DNA from: Sporosarcina ureae DSM 2281
Lineage (GTDB): Bacteria; Bacillota; Bacilli; Bacillales_A; Planococcaceae
Direction of reading: 5' to 3'
DNA: 64,000 nucleotides
Assembly: GCF_000425545.1 (NCBI RefSeq)
Contig: NZ_AUDQ01000001.1
Location: 1-64,000 of the forward strand
Both the position numbers and the translations under genes were made by a program. Every line of letters starts with the position of its first letter. Position 1 is the stretch's first letter. Positions 10,062 through 18,488 of the stretch are shown piece after piece. The notes beneath the pieces are model-generated. The model saw only the letters and a list, made by a program, of their open reading frames with translations. It was not told the DNA's origin and made no database searches.

Positions 10062-11222
10062 TTATCCTATCAACTCGACGATTTTTTCCGCGCCTTCTGC
10101 CATGGAATCCGCTGCTACAATATTGATGCCGGATTCTTTCAGCAAGGCTTTCCCGCGTTCTACATTCGTTCCTTCAAGACGTACGACAAGTGGTACTTGA
10201 AGCCCTACTTCTTTAGCAGCTTCAATTACACCTTCAGCAATTACGTCACATTTCATGATTCCACCAAAGATATTAACAAAAATACCTTTTACTTTTGGAT
10301 CAGATAAAATAATCTTGAAAGCAGCTGCTACTTTTTCTTTCTTTGCGCCGCCCCCAACATCCAAGAAGTTAGCGGGTTCTCCGCCATAGAAATGAATTGT
10401 GTCCATTGTCGCCATCGCTAAACCGGCTCCATTTACCATGCAACCGATATTTCCGTCTAGAGAAATATAGCTCAAGTCATGCTTGGATGCTTCAATTTCT
10501 TTCGGATCCTCTTCATCATAGTCACGTAATTCCATAATGTCTTTATGACGGAATGTAGCGTTATCGTCAAAGTTGAATTTCGCGTCCAATGCAAGTACAC
10601 GATCATCTTTTGTTACGACAAGCGGATTAATTTCAACGATTGATGCATCTTTTTCACTGAATACTTTATATAAACCTAAGAAAAAGCTTACGGCTTTATT
10701 GATAAGATTGCTTGGAATCTCCATATTGAACGCCATACGACGTGCTTGGAAAGGAACCAAACCAACTACCGGATCTATTACTTCATAGAAAATCTTTTCA
10801 GGGCTATGTTCTGCCACTTCTTCGATTTCCACGCCACCTTCAGCTGAACCCATCAATGTTACACGATCTGTTGCCCGGTCAACGACAAGGCCAATATAGA
10901 ATTCTTTTTCGATATCGATCCCTTCTTCAACAAGAAGACGTTTCACTTCTTGTCCTTTAGGACCGGTCTGGTGTGTTACAAGTTGCGTACCGATTAAATC
11001 AGCTGCTACTGAACGTACTTCATCAAGCGTTTTCACAATCTTGACTCCGCCTGCTTTACCACGTCCACCCGCATGTATTTGCGCTTTTACCACAATAGGC
11101 TCTGTACCGATTTCCTTCGCGATTGTCATTGCTTCTTTCGGCGAAAATGCGACACGGCCTTTCGAAACAGCCACTCCATAATCTCTCAATAGCTGCTTCC
11201 CTTGATATTCATGGATGTTCAT
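10062..11222 (-). CDS. sucC: Succinyl-CoA synthetase (ADP-forming) beta subunit
   Basis: The beta subunit holds an ATP-grasp nucleotide site ([15 protein letters not shown], about residues 40-60) and the succinate site near the C-terminus ([16 protein letters not shown]). It partners SucD encoded next. The start at ATG 11222 (386 residues, [12 protein letters not shown]) is preceded by GGAGG at good spacing. The upstream in-frame start at 11237 is rejected because it overlaps that site. A sigma-A-like promoter lies about 90 bases upstream. Confidence 0.97.
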   Translation of the reverse strand: MNIHEYQGKQLLRDYGVAVSKGRVAFSPKEAMTIAKEIGTEPIVVKAQIHAGGRGKAGGVKIVKTLDEVRSVAADLIGTQLVTHQTGPKGQEVKRLLVEEGIDIEKEFYIGLVVDRATDRVTLMGSAEGGVEIEEVAEHSPEKIFYEVIDPVVGLVPFQARRMAFNMEIPSNLINKAVSFFLGLYKVFSEKDASIVEINPLVVTKDDRVLALDAKFNFDDNATFRHKDIMELRDYDEEDPKEIEASKHDLSYISLDGNIGCMVNGAGLAMATMDTIHFYGGEPANFLDVGGGAKKEKVAAAFKIILSDPKVKGIFVNIFGGIMKCDVIAEGVIEAAKEVGLQVPLVVRLEGTNVERGKALLKESGINIVAADSMAEGAEKIVELIG

Positions 11223-11311
11223 ACGTACTGCCTCCATTCGATTTACAATTGCTTGAAGTTCAACTACTGCTTTATTGTAATCAAACCGTCACACATTGTC
11301 CATGAATCGCT

Positions 11312-11340
11312 ATTGTAAAACAAAATTCTTTAATTTCCAA
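11312..11340 (-). promoter_or_regulatory. Candidate sigma-A promoter for sucCD
   Basis: On the minus strand TTGGAA (complement of 11335-11340) and TACAAT (complement of 11312-11317) are 17 bases apart in the gap downstream of the FlhB-like gene. No clear terminator was seen for the preceding gene in this gap. Confidence 0.5.
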
Positions 11341-11356
11341 CAATTTAAAAGCACTC

Positions 11357-11644
11357 TTATTTCATACTACTTTTTTCACGATCTAAACGATATATATAAG
11401 CGAACACTTCCGATACGGCTTGGTATAGTTCTTCAGGTATCGTTTCGTTGACATTTAATTGCCCAAGTAATTCCAGCAGACTTGGATCTTCCTGCACAGG
11501 AATAGCATGTTCTTGCGCTCGCTCAAGAATATTTTCAGCGATTTTCCCTTTCCCTTTGGCTATTACTTTCGGGGCATCTGATACTTCAGGGTCGTAGGAC
11601 AGTGCAACGGCTTCTTTTCTTGTGAAACGTTGTTCTTTTTTCAT
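11357..11644 (-). CDS. Stand-alone FlhB cytoplasmic-domain-like protein (YlqH type)
   Basis: This 95-residue protein matches the cytoplasmic C-terminal domain of the flagellar export-gate protein FlhB without its membrane part: RKEAVALSYDPEVSDAPKVI, AKGKGKIAENILERA, HAIPVQEDPSLLELL, then IPEELYQAVSEVFAYIYRLD. In FlhB the equivalent of SYDP is the autocleaved NPTH; here neither the Asn nor the Pro-Thr-His is present, so self-cleavage is not expected. It starts in a 4-base ATGA overlap with the FliK-like gene. The B. subtilis counterpart ylqH has the same place and no firmly established role. A link to flagellar export-substrate switching is inference. Confidence 0.85.
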   Translation of the reverse strand: MKKEQRFTRKEAVALSYDPEVSDAPKVIAKGKGKIAENILERAQEHAIPVQEDPSLLELLGQLNVNETIPEELYQAVSEVFAYIYRLDREKSSMK

Positions 11645-13647
11645 ATTCTGTAATCTACTCCTCCCTCATCCGATTGGAAGGTGCCAGCTGTTTTTTTGCT
11701 GTTTTGCTGTTTTGCTGTGAATGCTTTAAACATAACTCCTGATAGTTTGTAACCTACTCCTTCGAGGCCTTCTTTTAATACATCTTGAAAAGTTGGTCCG
11801 GTTGTTTTCAAGGAAGGTACATCATTAAAAATCGTCAAATTTACCACTTTATTTTGCACATGCATATCAACTAATGTTGTCGACAGTGATTCCAATTCTA
11901 AATAAAATAATATCCGTGCAAAAGCCGGATCGATTTTTCCATCTTCTTTCATGCGGCTATTCCATTGCAACGTAGCATCGATTTTCTTACCAAACATTTC
12001 AATTGGCAGTTGCATGATCAGCTGTTGTTGCGTGCCTGTCTCACCTGATTGGAGTAGGGTTCCATTCATGCGAAGCACCATTGTCTCCGCGGCATCACGC
12101 AGTGTCGGTGAAAGCGATGGATCTTGTAGCATGGCTAGCAATTGAGGTTTTAATGCGCTCGCCAAATTGGCTACATCAGGCTCTTTTCCTAAGAGCATGG
12201 CTTCGTAATTCACACCTAATGTACTGAATACATGTTTTATAGCTTCTTTCATGACAGCTCCATTTATCGTCTGTGATACTTGAGCTTCAGCCGTCTGAAT
12301 TAGTTGTTTCACTTGAATATTCTCTGACTTTTCAGCCGTTTGCATTAATACACGAATTGCCTCATTTGCTTTATCATGTGGTACTAATAGCGAAGGTACT
12401 GATTGTTGTACTTCCTTCATAACAGTTTGTTGTTGCAATGACAGATCGGCTGCTTCCTGCCTGTTCGCTTGTTGTACCCATGTCTGCTTAAGTTGGTCAA
12501 CTAGCGCTGTGTGAGGGAGTGCTGACAGCGCGGTTGCTTGGGTTGCAGTTACTTGCGTAAATACTTTACTAAATTGTTCAACGACAGTAGCTTTAGCACG
12601 ATCTGTCATCGGTTGTTGGGTTATCTGATTAATCACAGTCTGCAACGTATTTTTTACAGGTTCCGGAAGTGTTGTATTGGGTAATTGCTGCGTAATATTT
12701 TGCACAACAGCTTTTATTGTTTGTTGATTTGCAACAGGCGTCTGACTCAATTGACTTACTAAAGACTGTATAGCCTTACTAGCGTCTGTTTGATGCGTCA
12801 TGTTGCTAGTAACATTTGCAGGTAGCGTATCCACTTTCGTAATCTGCTCAGCCAATACTTGAGGCAAGTTGGCCAACGATGTTCGAGCTGGCAGTATATC
12901 GGCATTTTTCAATAACTGCAACGCTACTAACCGATCTGCTTGACTAGCTTGCGGATTAAGTAATTGGGATACACTTTGATTAAGCAGTTCCTTCCCTACC
13001 ACTTGGCTTAAAGGGGAAGACAGAGCTTGCATCGTCACCAGAAGCTGTTCACGCACCGCTGGAGGCAGGTTAGGCTCACTTTGGATGGCAGCTAGTAACG
13101 TTGTGAATTGTTGCGCAATCGTGCCCGTCTGAGCTTGTAGAAGCGATTGGAATATAGCGGGCGTGAAAGGTAGCCTTGCTTCAGCGATTTTTCCAAGCGT
13201 TGCTAGCGCTTCTGCTCTCATTCCCTCGGGCAACGTTTTCAGTAGATTGACAGCTTCAAGCATATTTTCTAATGTCATAGGAATTCTTTGCTTGATAATT
13301 GTCGCGAGTACATCTTTCATTTCTTTTGTTTTAGGTAAATTTAATGACTCCATTAACTGGGTCAGTTGAGCTGACTGGCCTTCTCCTCCACGCACTGGAC
13401 CGGAAATGACTTGTAACTGTAATTCAGGTTCAGTACCGTTAACCTTGAAGTAATAATTATCTCCTGCCTGCATAGGCACTTCCAATTTTGCATACAACTG
13501 CTGATTCCCAATTTGTACTTGCGCCATTTGACCAGGAAATAATTGCGTGATCTTTCCGTGTATCATCTGTCCTTCTTTAAGTGAAAGCGGTTGAGTTTCC
13601 GTAGCAGTAGCTCTTGCAGATGAAGCGGATAATGAATTTAAATTCAT
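11641..13647 (-). CDS. FliK-like C-terminal-domain protein (YlqG type)
   Basis: This long, Gln/Thr/Ala-rich protein (668 residues from ATG 13647) has an OB-like beta stretch near residues 25-80 (GKITQLFPGQMAQVQIGNQQLY). A low-complexity helical middle follows. The C-terminal part (LQWNSRMKEDGKIDPAFARI, YLELESLSTTLVDMHV) resembles the C-terminal domain of hook-length control proteins. It is coupled on both sides by ATGA overlaps, upstream with rnhB and downstream with the FlhB-like gene. FliK and FlhB act together in flagellar export switching, so pairing of a FliK-like with a FlhB-like protein suggests an interacting pair. Function is not proven. GGAGGG lies 7 bases before the chosen start. 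Confidence 0.75.
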   Translation of the reverse strand: MNLNSLSASSARATATETQPLSLKEGQMIHGKITQLFPGQMAQVQIGNQQLYAKLEVPMQAGDNYYFKVNGTEPELQLQVISGPVRGGEGQSAQLTQLMESLNLPKTKEMKDVLATIIKQRIPMTLENMLEAVNLLKTLPEGMRAEALATLGKIAEARLPFTPAIFQSLLQAQTGTIAQQFTTLLAAIQSEPNLPPAVREQLLVTMQALSSPLSQVVGKELLNQSVSQLLNPQASQADRLVALQLLKNADILPARTSLANLPQVLAEQITKVDTLPANVTSNMTHQTDASKAIQSLVSQLSQTPVANQQTIKAVVQNITQQLPNTTLPEPVKNTLQTVINQITQQPMTDRAKATVVEQFSKVFTQVTATQATALSALPHTALVDQLKQTWVQQANRQEAADLSLQQQTVMKEVQQSVPSLLVPHDKANEAIRVLMQTAEKSENIQVKQLIQTAEAQVSQTINGAVMKEAIKHVFSTLGVNYEAMLLGKEPDVANLASALKPQLLAMLQDPSLSPTLRDAAETMVLRMNGTLLQSGETGTQQQLIMQLPIEMFGKKIDATLQWNSRMKEDGKIDPAFARILFYLELESLSTTLVDMHVQNKVVNLTIFNDVPSLKTTGPTFQDVLKEGLEGVGYKLSGVMFKAFTAKQQNSKKTAGTFQSDEGGVDYRI

Positions 13648-14426
13648 TGTCGATCCCTCCACATCGTTTTGATCGGCTCGAATGATTTGCGATGATGTTC
13701 ACAAAATCCATGCGTTTCAAGTCCTTGTAAATGTTTCGCTGTTCCATATCCCGCATTCTCATTAAATGCATACCAAGGAAATTCCTCATGCAATTCATTC
13801 ATTAGCGCATCACGAGTTGTTTTAGCTAATATAGAGGCAGCTGCGATAGATAAACTTTTTTCATCACCTTTTACGATGGAGTAACACGGGCACGCCGTGT
13901 GCAGATTCATTGCATCTGCTAAAACTGCATGTGGCGCTATCTTCAGTTCACTTATAGCCATCTCCATCGACTGCTTTGTTGCTTGGTATATATTCAATTC
14001 ATCTATTACTTTAGCAGGCTGCACATGTATTGCGTACGCCATAGCCTGTTCTTTAATCAGTCGAGCAAATGCTTGCCTTTTCTCTTTAGATACTTTTTTC
14101 GAATCGTCCAGTCCGATAAGGGCAGAGCAATCATCAGGTAGTATAACCGCAGCTGTAACTACCGGCCCCGCCAAAGGCCCTCTTCCCGCTTCGTCAATTC
14201 CCGCCACCAATAAAACCCGTGAGGATCTATATGAATTATCAAAAGCCATTTTCTTTTGAAATTCTTGAATAAGTGCTTGTTTTTTATCATATCGAGCACG
14301 CCATTGATTAATCGCTTGTTGGACACCTTTTCTAGTGTCAGCTTCCAGTTCCGTAAGCCACTTATTTGGTTCTTGTAACTCTAGTAATTGATCTTTTATT
14401 TGCTGGATCGTTGTCAATTTCTTCAC
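13644..14426 (-). CDS. rnhB: Ribonuclease HII
   Basis: RNase HII cleaves RNA in RNA-DNA hybrids and at single ribonucleotides in DNA. The metal site includes the DEAGRG motif in VAGIDEAGRGPLAGPVV, plus the Asp in LADAMNL and the Asp/Ser segment of GDEKSLSIAAASILAK. A 70-residue N-terminal helical extension is typical of Bacillus-type RnhB. The 260-residue length fits. Its TGA overlaps the ATG of the FliK-like gene. Confidence 0.96.
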   Translation of the reverse strand: MKKLTTIQQIKDQLLELQEPNKWLTELEADTRKGVQQAINQWRARYDKKQALIQEFQKKMAFDNSYRSSRVLLVAGIDEAGRGPLAGPVVTAAVILPDDCSALIGLDDSKKVSKEKRQAFARLIKEQAMAYAIHVQPAKVIDELNIYQATKQSMEMAISELKIAPHAVLADAMNLHTACPCYSIVKGDEKSLSIAAASILAKTTRDALMNELHEEFPWYAFNENAGYGTAKHLQGLETHGFCEHHRKSFEPIKTMWRDRQ

Positions 14427-14483
14427 CTGTCCATCTGAAATATGATTGTCTATGTATTATATCGGTTCCTACATGATTTTTTC

Positions 14484-14526
14484 GACAAAAAAGCAACGGT
14501 TCGGAAACAGAGTTCCAAGCCGTTGC
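14484..14526 (-). terminator. Terminator after rbgA
   Basis: GCAACGGTTCGGAA (14493-14506) pairs with TTCCAAGCCGTTGC (14513-14526) with two mismatches. On the minus strand it is followed by TTTTTTG (complement of 14486-14492). It separates the lepB-rbgA genes from rnhB. Confidence 0.8.
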
Positions 14527-14532
14527 GTCTAG

Positions 14533-15387
14533 TCATTCGAATTCTTCTGGGAAATCGAATGTTAATTTGCCTACTTGCTGGTCGCGGATATCTTGTACGA
14601 TCATTTCTGCTACTTTATCATAGTCAATTTCTCCGCCTACAGTATATACTTTTCGACGTTCGCCGATTTTATCGAACAATGATTGAATATTATCACCCAC
14701 TGTTGTCATTTCATAGCGCTGTGCCAATCTTTCAGGATAATGCGTCTCTAAAAACTGAAGTCCATATACTGCGAGCTCCTCCATATTCAATATGGAGTCC
14801 TTGATTGCACCTGTTAACGCCAACTTATAACCTACCCGCTGGTCTTCAAACTTCGGCCACAGTACTCCTGGTGTATCCAAAAGCTCCAGTTCTTTCCCGA
14901 ATTTAATCCATTGTTGCGCTTTGGTTACACCAGGCTTGTTTCCAGTTTTCGCAATGTTTTTCTTCGCTAATCGGTTAATCAACGTAGATTTTCCGACGTT
15001 AGGAATGCCGACAATCATTGCTCGGATTGCTCCAGGACGTATTCCTCGCTGCTTCATGCGGTCAAATTTTGGCTGCAAGATTTCTTTTGCAGCTTTGGTG
15101 ACTGTTTGGATACCTTTACCTTCAAATGAGTTGATCGCAACAGTACGTAAACCTTGCTGTTCAAAGTAGGCAATCCAACGTTTAGTTTGCACTTCATCCG
15201 CTAAGTCCATCTTATTCAAAATAAGCAATCTCGGTTTCTGCTGTGTAACTTCGTCTATCATAGGATTACGTGAAGAAAGCGGCAGTCTAGCATCAATTAA
15301 CTCGAATACTATATCCACTAACTTTAGTTTTTCTGAGACTTCTCGTCTCGCTTTCGCCATATGGCCCGGAAACCATTGAATAGCCAT
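14533..15387 (-). CDS. rbgA: Ribosome biogenesis GTPase RbgA (YlqF)
   Basis: This circularly permuted GTPase is needed for late assembly of the 50S subunit. The motif order is permuted: LNKMDLAD (G4) comes before [14 protein letters not shown] (G1), then the G3-type [10 protein letters not shown]. The N-terminus [14 protein letters not shown] is characteristic of the YlqF/MTG1 group. The C-terminal ANTAR-like part is acidic. The 284-residue length is normal. It lies 18 bases after lepB. Confidence 0.96.
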   Translation of the reverse strand: MAIQWFPGHMAKARREVSEKLKLVDIVFELIDARLPLSSRNPMIDEVTQQKPRLLILNKMDLADEVQTKRWIAYFEQQGLRTVAINSFEGKGIQTVTKAAKEILQPKFDRMKQRGIRPGAIRAMIVGIPNVGKSTLINRLAKKNIAKTGNKPGVTKAQQWIKFGKELELLDTPGVLWPKFEDQRVGYKLALTGAIKDSILNMEELAVYGLQFLETHYPERLAQRYEMTTVGDNIQSLFDKIGERRKVYTVGGEIDYDKVAEMIVQDIRDQQVGKLTFDFPEEFE

Positions 15388-15405
15388 TCGAATCGTCTCC
15401 TTTCG

Positions 15406-15969
15406 TTATTTCACAAGACCGAAGTCTTTAATCGGCCAGAATACCACACTGGTACTGCCGATGACTTCATCGATTGATACTGCACCAATATGTCTAGAAT
15501 CTTTACTTTTCCGACGGTTATCACCCATTACAAATATGTGATCTTCAGGCACTGTTTCCGCCTCGATTTGCGGCACATCCTGCAGTGTGAAATCTTCCGT
15601 CAGCGTACCATCCTGCACTTCCGATTTGTATTGATCGAGGTACGGCTCTTCATATGGTTCATCATTTACATAAAGTACATCATCTCTATACTCCACTGTA
15701 TCTCCCGGCAGACCAATTACACGTTTAATATAATCTTTCTGCTCAGGTGCATGGAATACTACAATATCAAAACGATGTGGTTCACCAATCGTATAACCGA
15801 TTTTATTTACGATCATGCGGTCTCCATGTTCCAACGTTGGCATCATGGAAATACCGTCAACGACGATTGGCGTGAATAAAAAGATGCGAATAATGGCGGC
15901 TAATCCAAACGCTATTAACAATGCTTTAATCCATTCTAATCCTTCACTTCTCGTTTTTTTCTCTTCCAT
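15406..15969 (-). CDS. lepB: Type I signal peptidase
   Basis: This membrane-bound Ser/Lys peptidase removes signal peptides from secreted proteins. A single N-terminal membrane segment (about residues 14-34, IKALLIAFGLAAIIRIFLF) precedes the catalytic Ser in DGISMMPTL. The catalytic Lys is in DYIKRVIGLPGD. The domain ends with FVMGDNRRKSKDSRHIG and VFWP. ATG 15969 is chosen (187 residues) since GGAGG lies 8 bases upstream. A TTG three bases... one codon earlier is in frame but less likely. B. subtilis has several sip paralogues; which one this corresponds to is not resolved. Confidence 0.95.
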   Translation of the reverse strand: MEEKKTRSEGLEWIKALLIAFGLAAIIRIFLFTPIVVDGISMMPTLEHGDRMIVNKIGYTIGEPHRFDIVVFHAPEQKDYIKRVIGLPGDTVEYRDDVLYVNDEPYEEPYLDQYKSEVQDGTLTEDFTLQDVPQIEAETVPEDHIFVMGDNRRKSKDSRHIGAVSIDEVIGSTSVVFWPIKDFGLVK

Positions 15970-16023
15970 CAATCTAGCCTCCTGCCCTGTCTGGTATTAT
16001 TGTACAGCCAATTGTCTTTCTGA

Positions 16024-16064
16024 GCAAAAAGAAAGGAGGCCAAGTACAAGGCCCCCTTCGTTTC
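16024..16064 (-). terminator. Terminator after rplS
   Basis: On the minus strand AAGGGGGCC and GGCCTCCTT (one mismatch, 8-base loop; 16035-16041 with 16050-16058) are followed by a T-rich stretch TTTCTTTTT. It begins about a dozen bases past the rplS stop. Confidence 0.75.
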
Positions 16065-16075
16065 TGTTTATCTTA

Positions 16076-16420
16076 TTAGCGGAGTTCTTTAATACGTGCT
16101 GCTTTACCACGTAGTTTACGTAGGTAGTACAACTTCGCACGACGAACTTTACCGCGACGAGTTACTTCAATTTGAGCTAGCTTAGGTGTGTGTAATGGGA
16201 ATGTACGCTCTACGCCAACACCGTTTGAAATTTTACGTACAGTGAAAGTTTCGCTGATCCCGCCACCGCGACGTTTGATAACAACACCTTCGAATAACTG
16301 GATACGCTCACGAGTTCCCTCAATGATCTTCACGTGCAAGCGAAGTGTATCGCCAGGACGGAATGAAGGGTGTTCAGTGCGTAACTGATCTTTTGTAATA
16401 TCTGCAATTAGTTTTTGCAT
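16076..16420 (-). CDS. rplS: 50S ribosomal protein L19
   Basis: L19 sits at the 30S-50S interface. The 114-residue product from ATG 16420 starts [14 protein letters not shown] and has the KOW-like core [24 protein letters not shown], then [11 protein letters not shown] and the basic tail [18 protein letters not shown]. Longer in-frame extensions upstream are rejected because GGAGAG lies just before this ATG. It has its own promoter and a candidate autoregulatory leader. Confidence 0.98.
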   Translation of the reverse strand: MQKLIADITKDQLRTEHPSFRPGDTLRLHVKIIEGTRERIQLFEGVVIKRRGGGISETFTVRKISNGVGVERTFPLHTPKLAQIEVTRRGKVRRAKLYYLRKLRGKAARIKELR

Positions 16421-16505
16421 GTTTTTCTCTCCTTCTTTTCTGATGCTCTTGCACGTTTTGCTTTGCAGCGGAACAACAGTAAAATAGACGCTCTTAAAAA
16501 GCGCT
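16421..16505 (-). promoter_or_regulatory. Candidate L19 ribosomal-protein leader of rplS
   Basis: The 85 bases between the inferred start site and the rplS start contain, on the minus strand, TTTACTGTTGTTCCGCTGC followed by a pyrimidine/purine-rich spacer and the ribosome-binding site. A conserved L19 leader is known upstream of rplS in many Firmicutes and is thought to bind L19. The conserved-looking GTTCCGCTGC core and the position are the evidence. The fold was not computed. Confidence 0.5.
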
Positions 16506-16511
16506 TTATAA

Positions 16512-16540
16512 ATCATAGCACAGGCTTGTTAACGAATCAA
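16512..16540 (-). promoter_or_regulatory. Sigma-A promoter of rplS
   Basis: On the minus strand TTGATT (complement of 16535-16540), a 17-base spacer and TATGAT (complement of 16512-16517) are preceded by TG at the extended -10 position. It lies immediately after the trmD stop, so rplS can be expressed independently of trmD. Confidence 0.75.
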
Positions 16541-16546
16541 GCAAAT

Positions 16547-17287
16547 TTAGTCTCTTTTTTGTATCCATTGCTGATAAAGTTCTTTTTGATGATCTGTCAA
16601 CGGTGCTTCTTGTAATAATTCGGGACGTCGTTGTGCCGTTCGAAGGAAGGCTTGCTCTTCTCTCCACTTTTCAATCTCGGCATGATTGCCCGACAACAGC
16701 ACAGGAGGCACTTCAAGGCCGTTGAAAGTTGCTGGGCGAGTGTATTGTGGATGTTCCAGTATTCCCGTTGAAAACGAGTCGTGGACAGCCGACTGGTTGT
16801 TACCTAGAACGTCAGGGAGTAACCGTACTACACTATCAATGATGGCCATCGAAGCCACTTCCCCTCCCGTCAATACAAAGTCACCGAGTGAGATTTCATC
16901 CGTAACCAAATGTTCACGTATTCTCTCATCATATCCTTCATAATGACCACAGATGAAAACTAAATGCTGCTCTTTCGCAAGTTCTTCCGCTTTCTTCTGC
17001 GTGAATCGTTCGCCTTGCGGACACATTAAGATCACGCGAGGTTTACTACTACTTGTTTTAGTGACGGCTTCTACTGCCGCAAAGAGAGGTTCGGGTTTTA
17101 ATACCATTCCCGCTCCGCCCCCGTATGGGTAATCATCTACTTTTTTATGTTTGTTTGTTGAGTAGTCACGAAAATCCGTGACTTTAAACGAAGCAGCTTG
17201 TTGTTCTTGTGCTTTTTTCATGATAGAAGAATGAAGTACACCTTCAAACATTTCCGGAAACAAAGAGAGAACGTCGATTTTCATCAT
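16547..17287 (-). CDS. trmD: tRNA (guanine-37-N1)-methyltransferase
   Basis: TrmD methylates G37 next to the anticodon and prevents +1 frameshifting. It uses S-adenosylmethionine bound in a trefoil knot. Visible signatures are [17 protein letters not shown] at the N-terminus, [25 protein letters not shown] and the knot segment [14 protein letters not shown]. The 246-residue length is usual. The start overlaps the rimM stop (ATGATGA), indicating translational coupling. Confidence 0.97.
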   Translation of the reverse strand: MMKIDVLSLFPEMFEGVLHSSIMKKAQEQQAASFKVTDFRDYSTNKHKKVDDYPYGGGAGMVLKPEPLFAAVEAVTKTSSSKPRVILMCPQGERFTQKKAEELAKEQHLVFICGHYEGYDERIREHLVTDEISLGDFVLTGGEVASMAIIDSVVRLLPDVLGNNQSAVHDSFSTGILEHPQYTRPATFNGLEVPPVLLSGNHAEIEKWREEQAFLRTAQRRPELLQEAPLTDHQKELYQQWIQKRD

Positions 17288-17799
17288 GAAAGCAATCCGT
17301 CCATTAATTCAATTTTGATGATTTGTTCGTCAATATCGATAGCTTTTACAACATCTTCAATATACGGGATATAATGCGGCTTACCTTCAGCAGGCGTTAC
17401 CTCCCACACATCATTGGCACCTGTTTCTATAATTTCTGTAACCGTACCGATTTCTTCACCTGTTTCTGTCATCACGCGGCAGCCAATGATTTCATGATAA
17501 TAAAATTCATGTTCCCCGAGTTCTGTCAATTCTTTCTCCGATACCTTGATTACGCCGTCGCGGAACTTCTCGACGTCATTGATATTTGGGTAGCCTTCGA
17601 ACATAAGTAAATCAAAGTTTTTATGCTTACGATGACTAATCACTTTCACAAACGTAGGTGCTTTGCTTTTCGGCATGAAGATCGCGAGCTCACTTCCCAC
17701 TTCATATCGTTCATCCGGGAAATCTGTTTTGGACATCACACGAACTTCACCTTTTATACCATGCGTATTCACAATCGTGCCTACATTAAACCATTCCAT
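17284..17799 (-). CDS. rimM: 16S rRNA processing protein RimM
   Basis: RimM is an assembly factor for the 30S head that binds S19. An N-terminal beta-barrel starts [20 protein letters not shown]-terminal PRC barrel follows ([20 protein letters not shown], then VWEVTP and [14 protein letters not shown]). The 171-residue length fits. It is transcribed with trmD. A hairpin terminator separates it from the upstream khpA; the gene that lies between them in B. subtilis (ylqD) is missing. Confidence 0.95.
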   Translation of the reverse strand: MEWFNVGTIVNTHGIKGEVRVMSKTDFPDERYEVGSELAIFMPKSKAPTFVKVISHRKHKNFDLLMFEGYPNINDVEKFRDGVIKVSEKELTELGEHEFYYHEIIGCRVMTETGEEIGTVTEIIETGANDVWEVTPAEGKPHYIPYIEDVVKAIDIDEQIIKIELMDGLLS

Positions 17800-17837
17800 T
17801 ATTTCGCCTCCGTTTATGAATAAAAGTATTTATACGT

Positions 17838-17871
17838 GCAAAAAAGGAAGGAACCGGGGCTCCTTCCTTTT
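17838..17871 (-). terminator. Terminator-like hairpin between khpA and rimM
   Basis: AAAAGGAAGGA (17842-17851) pairs with TCCTTCCTTTT (17861-17871) around a GC-rich loop. On the minus strand it is followed by TTTTT. It could partly insulate rimM-trmD from the rpsP promoter. The gap contains no evident rimM promoter. Confidence 0.7.
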
Positions 17872-17874
17872 GGA

Positions 17875-18108
17875 TCAATCCAAGATATCCAAATACACTT
17901 TTTTGCCGTGGTGGCTGCCTGCTGCTGAGTAAACAATCGTACGGATCGCTTTTGCCACACGACCTTGCTTCCCGATCACTTTACCCATATCCTCCGCATT
18001 CACTGATAACTGATAAACGACTCGTTGAGACTGTTCTTCAGATAACACGTTCACGTCGTCCGGGTAATCGACTAACGGTTTTACAATTGTTTCAATCAGC
18101 TGCTTCAT
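17875..18108 (-). CDS. khpA: KH-domain RNA-binding protein KhpA
   Basis: This small single-KH-domain protein partners KhpB/EloR and binds RNAs. The KH loop motif is GKVIGKQGRVAKAIRTIV. The 77-residue product is taken from ATG 18108, 7 bases after GGAGG; a GTG two codons earlier is too close to that site. It lies 15 bases after rpsP, the usual arrangement in Firmicutes. Confidence 0.93.
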   Translation of the reverse strand: MKQLIETIVKPLVDYPDDVNVLSEEQSQRVVYQLSVNAEDMGKVIGKQGRVAKAIRTIVYSAAGSHHGKKVYLDILD

Positions 18109-18123
18109 GTCCACCCCTCCAAA

Positions 18124-18396
18124 TTACTTGCTGTATTTAGCGTTATGGAATTTTTCCATGATACCTTGCTCTGAGAACAAGTTACGAACTGTATCAGATG
18201 GTTTAGCTCCATCTTGAAGCCATTTCAAAGCCAATTCTTCGTTGATTTCAACTGTTGCTGGCTTTGTAAGCGGGTTGTATGTACCAACCTGATCGATTTG
18301 ACGGCCGTCACGTGGTGCACGTGCATCAGCTACTACAATACGATAAAAAGGAGATCTCTTAGCTCCCATACGTTTTAGACGAATTTTAACTGCCAT
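18124..18396 (-). CDS. rpsP: 30S ribosomal protein S16
   Basis: This is a primary 30S assembly protein of 90 residues. It begins [26 protein letters not shown] and contains GTYNPL and [23 protein letters not shown] precedes the start. It has its own promoter after ffh and is followed by khpA. Confidence 0.98.
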   Translation of the reverse strand: MAVKIRLKRMGAKRSPFYRIVVADARAPRDGRQIDQVGTYNPLTKPATVEINEELALKWLQDGAKPSDTVRNLFSEQGIMEKFHNAKYSK

Positions 18397-18434
18397 TATT
18401 ATCTACACCTCCGAATAGTTTCACACAAGATAGT

Positions 18435-18463
18435 ATATTACCAAGTTTTTATTTGTTTGTAAA
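18435..18463 (-). promoter_or_regulatory. Candidate sigma-A promoter of rpsP-khpA
   Basis: On the minus strand TTTACA (complement of 18458-18463), 17 bases, then TAATAT (complement of 18435-18440), located 38 bases before rpsP in the gap after ffh. Confidence 0.6.
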
Positions 18464-18488
18464 GGGTTTTTTCTTAACACCCTCTATT

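Noticed and set aside
9747..10307. 186-codon plus-strand frame opposite sucD-sucC
   Set aside because: Shadow of two well-conserved genes; Cys/Phe-rich translation and no recognisable domain.
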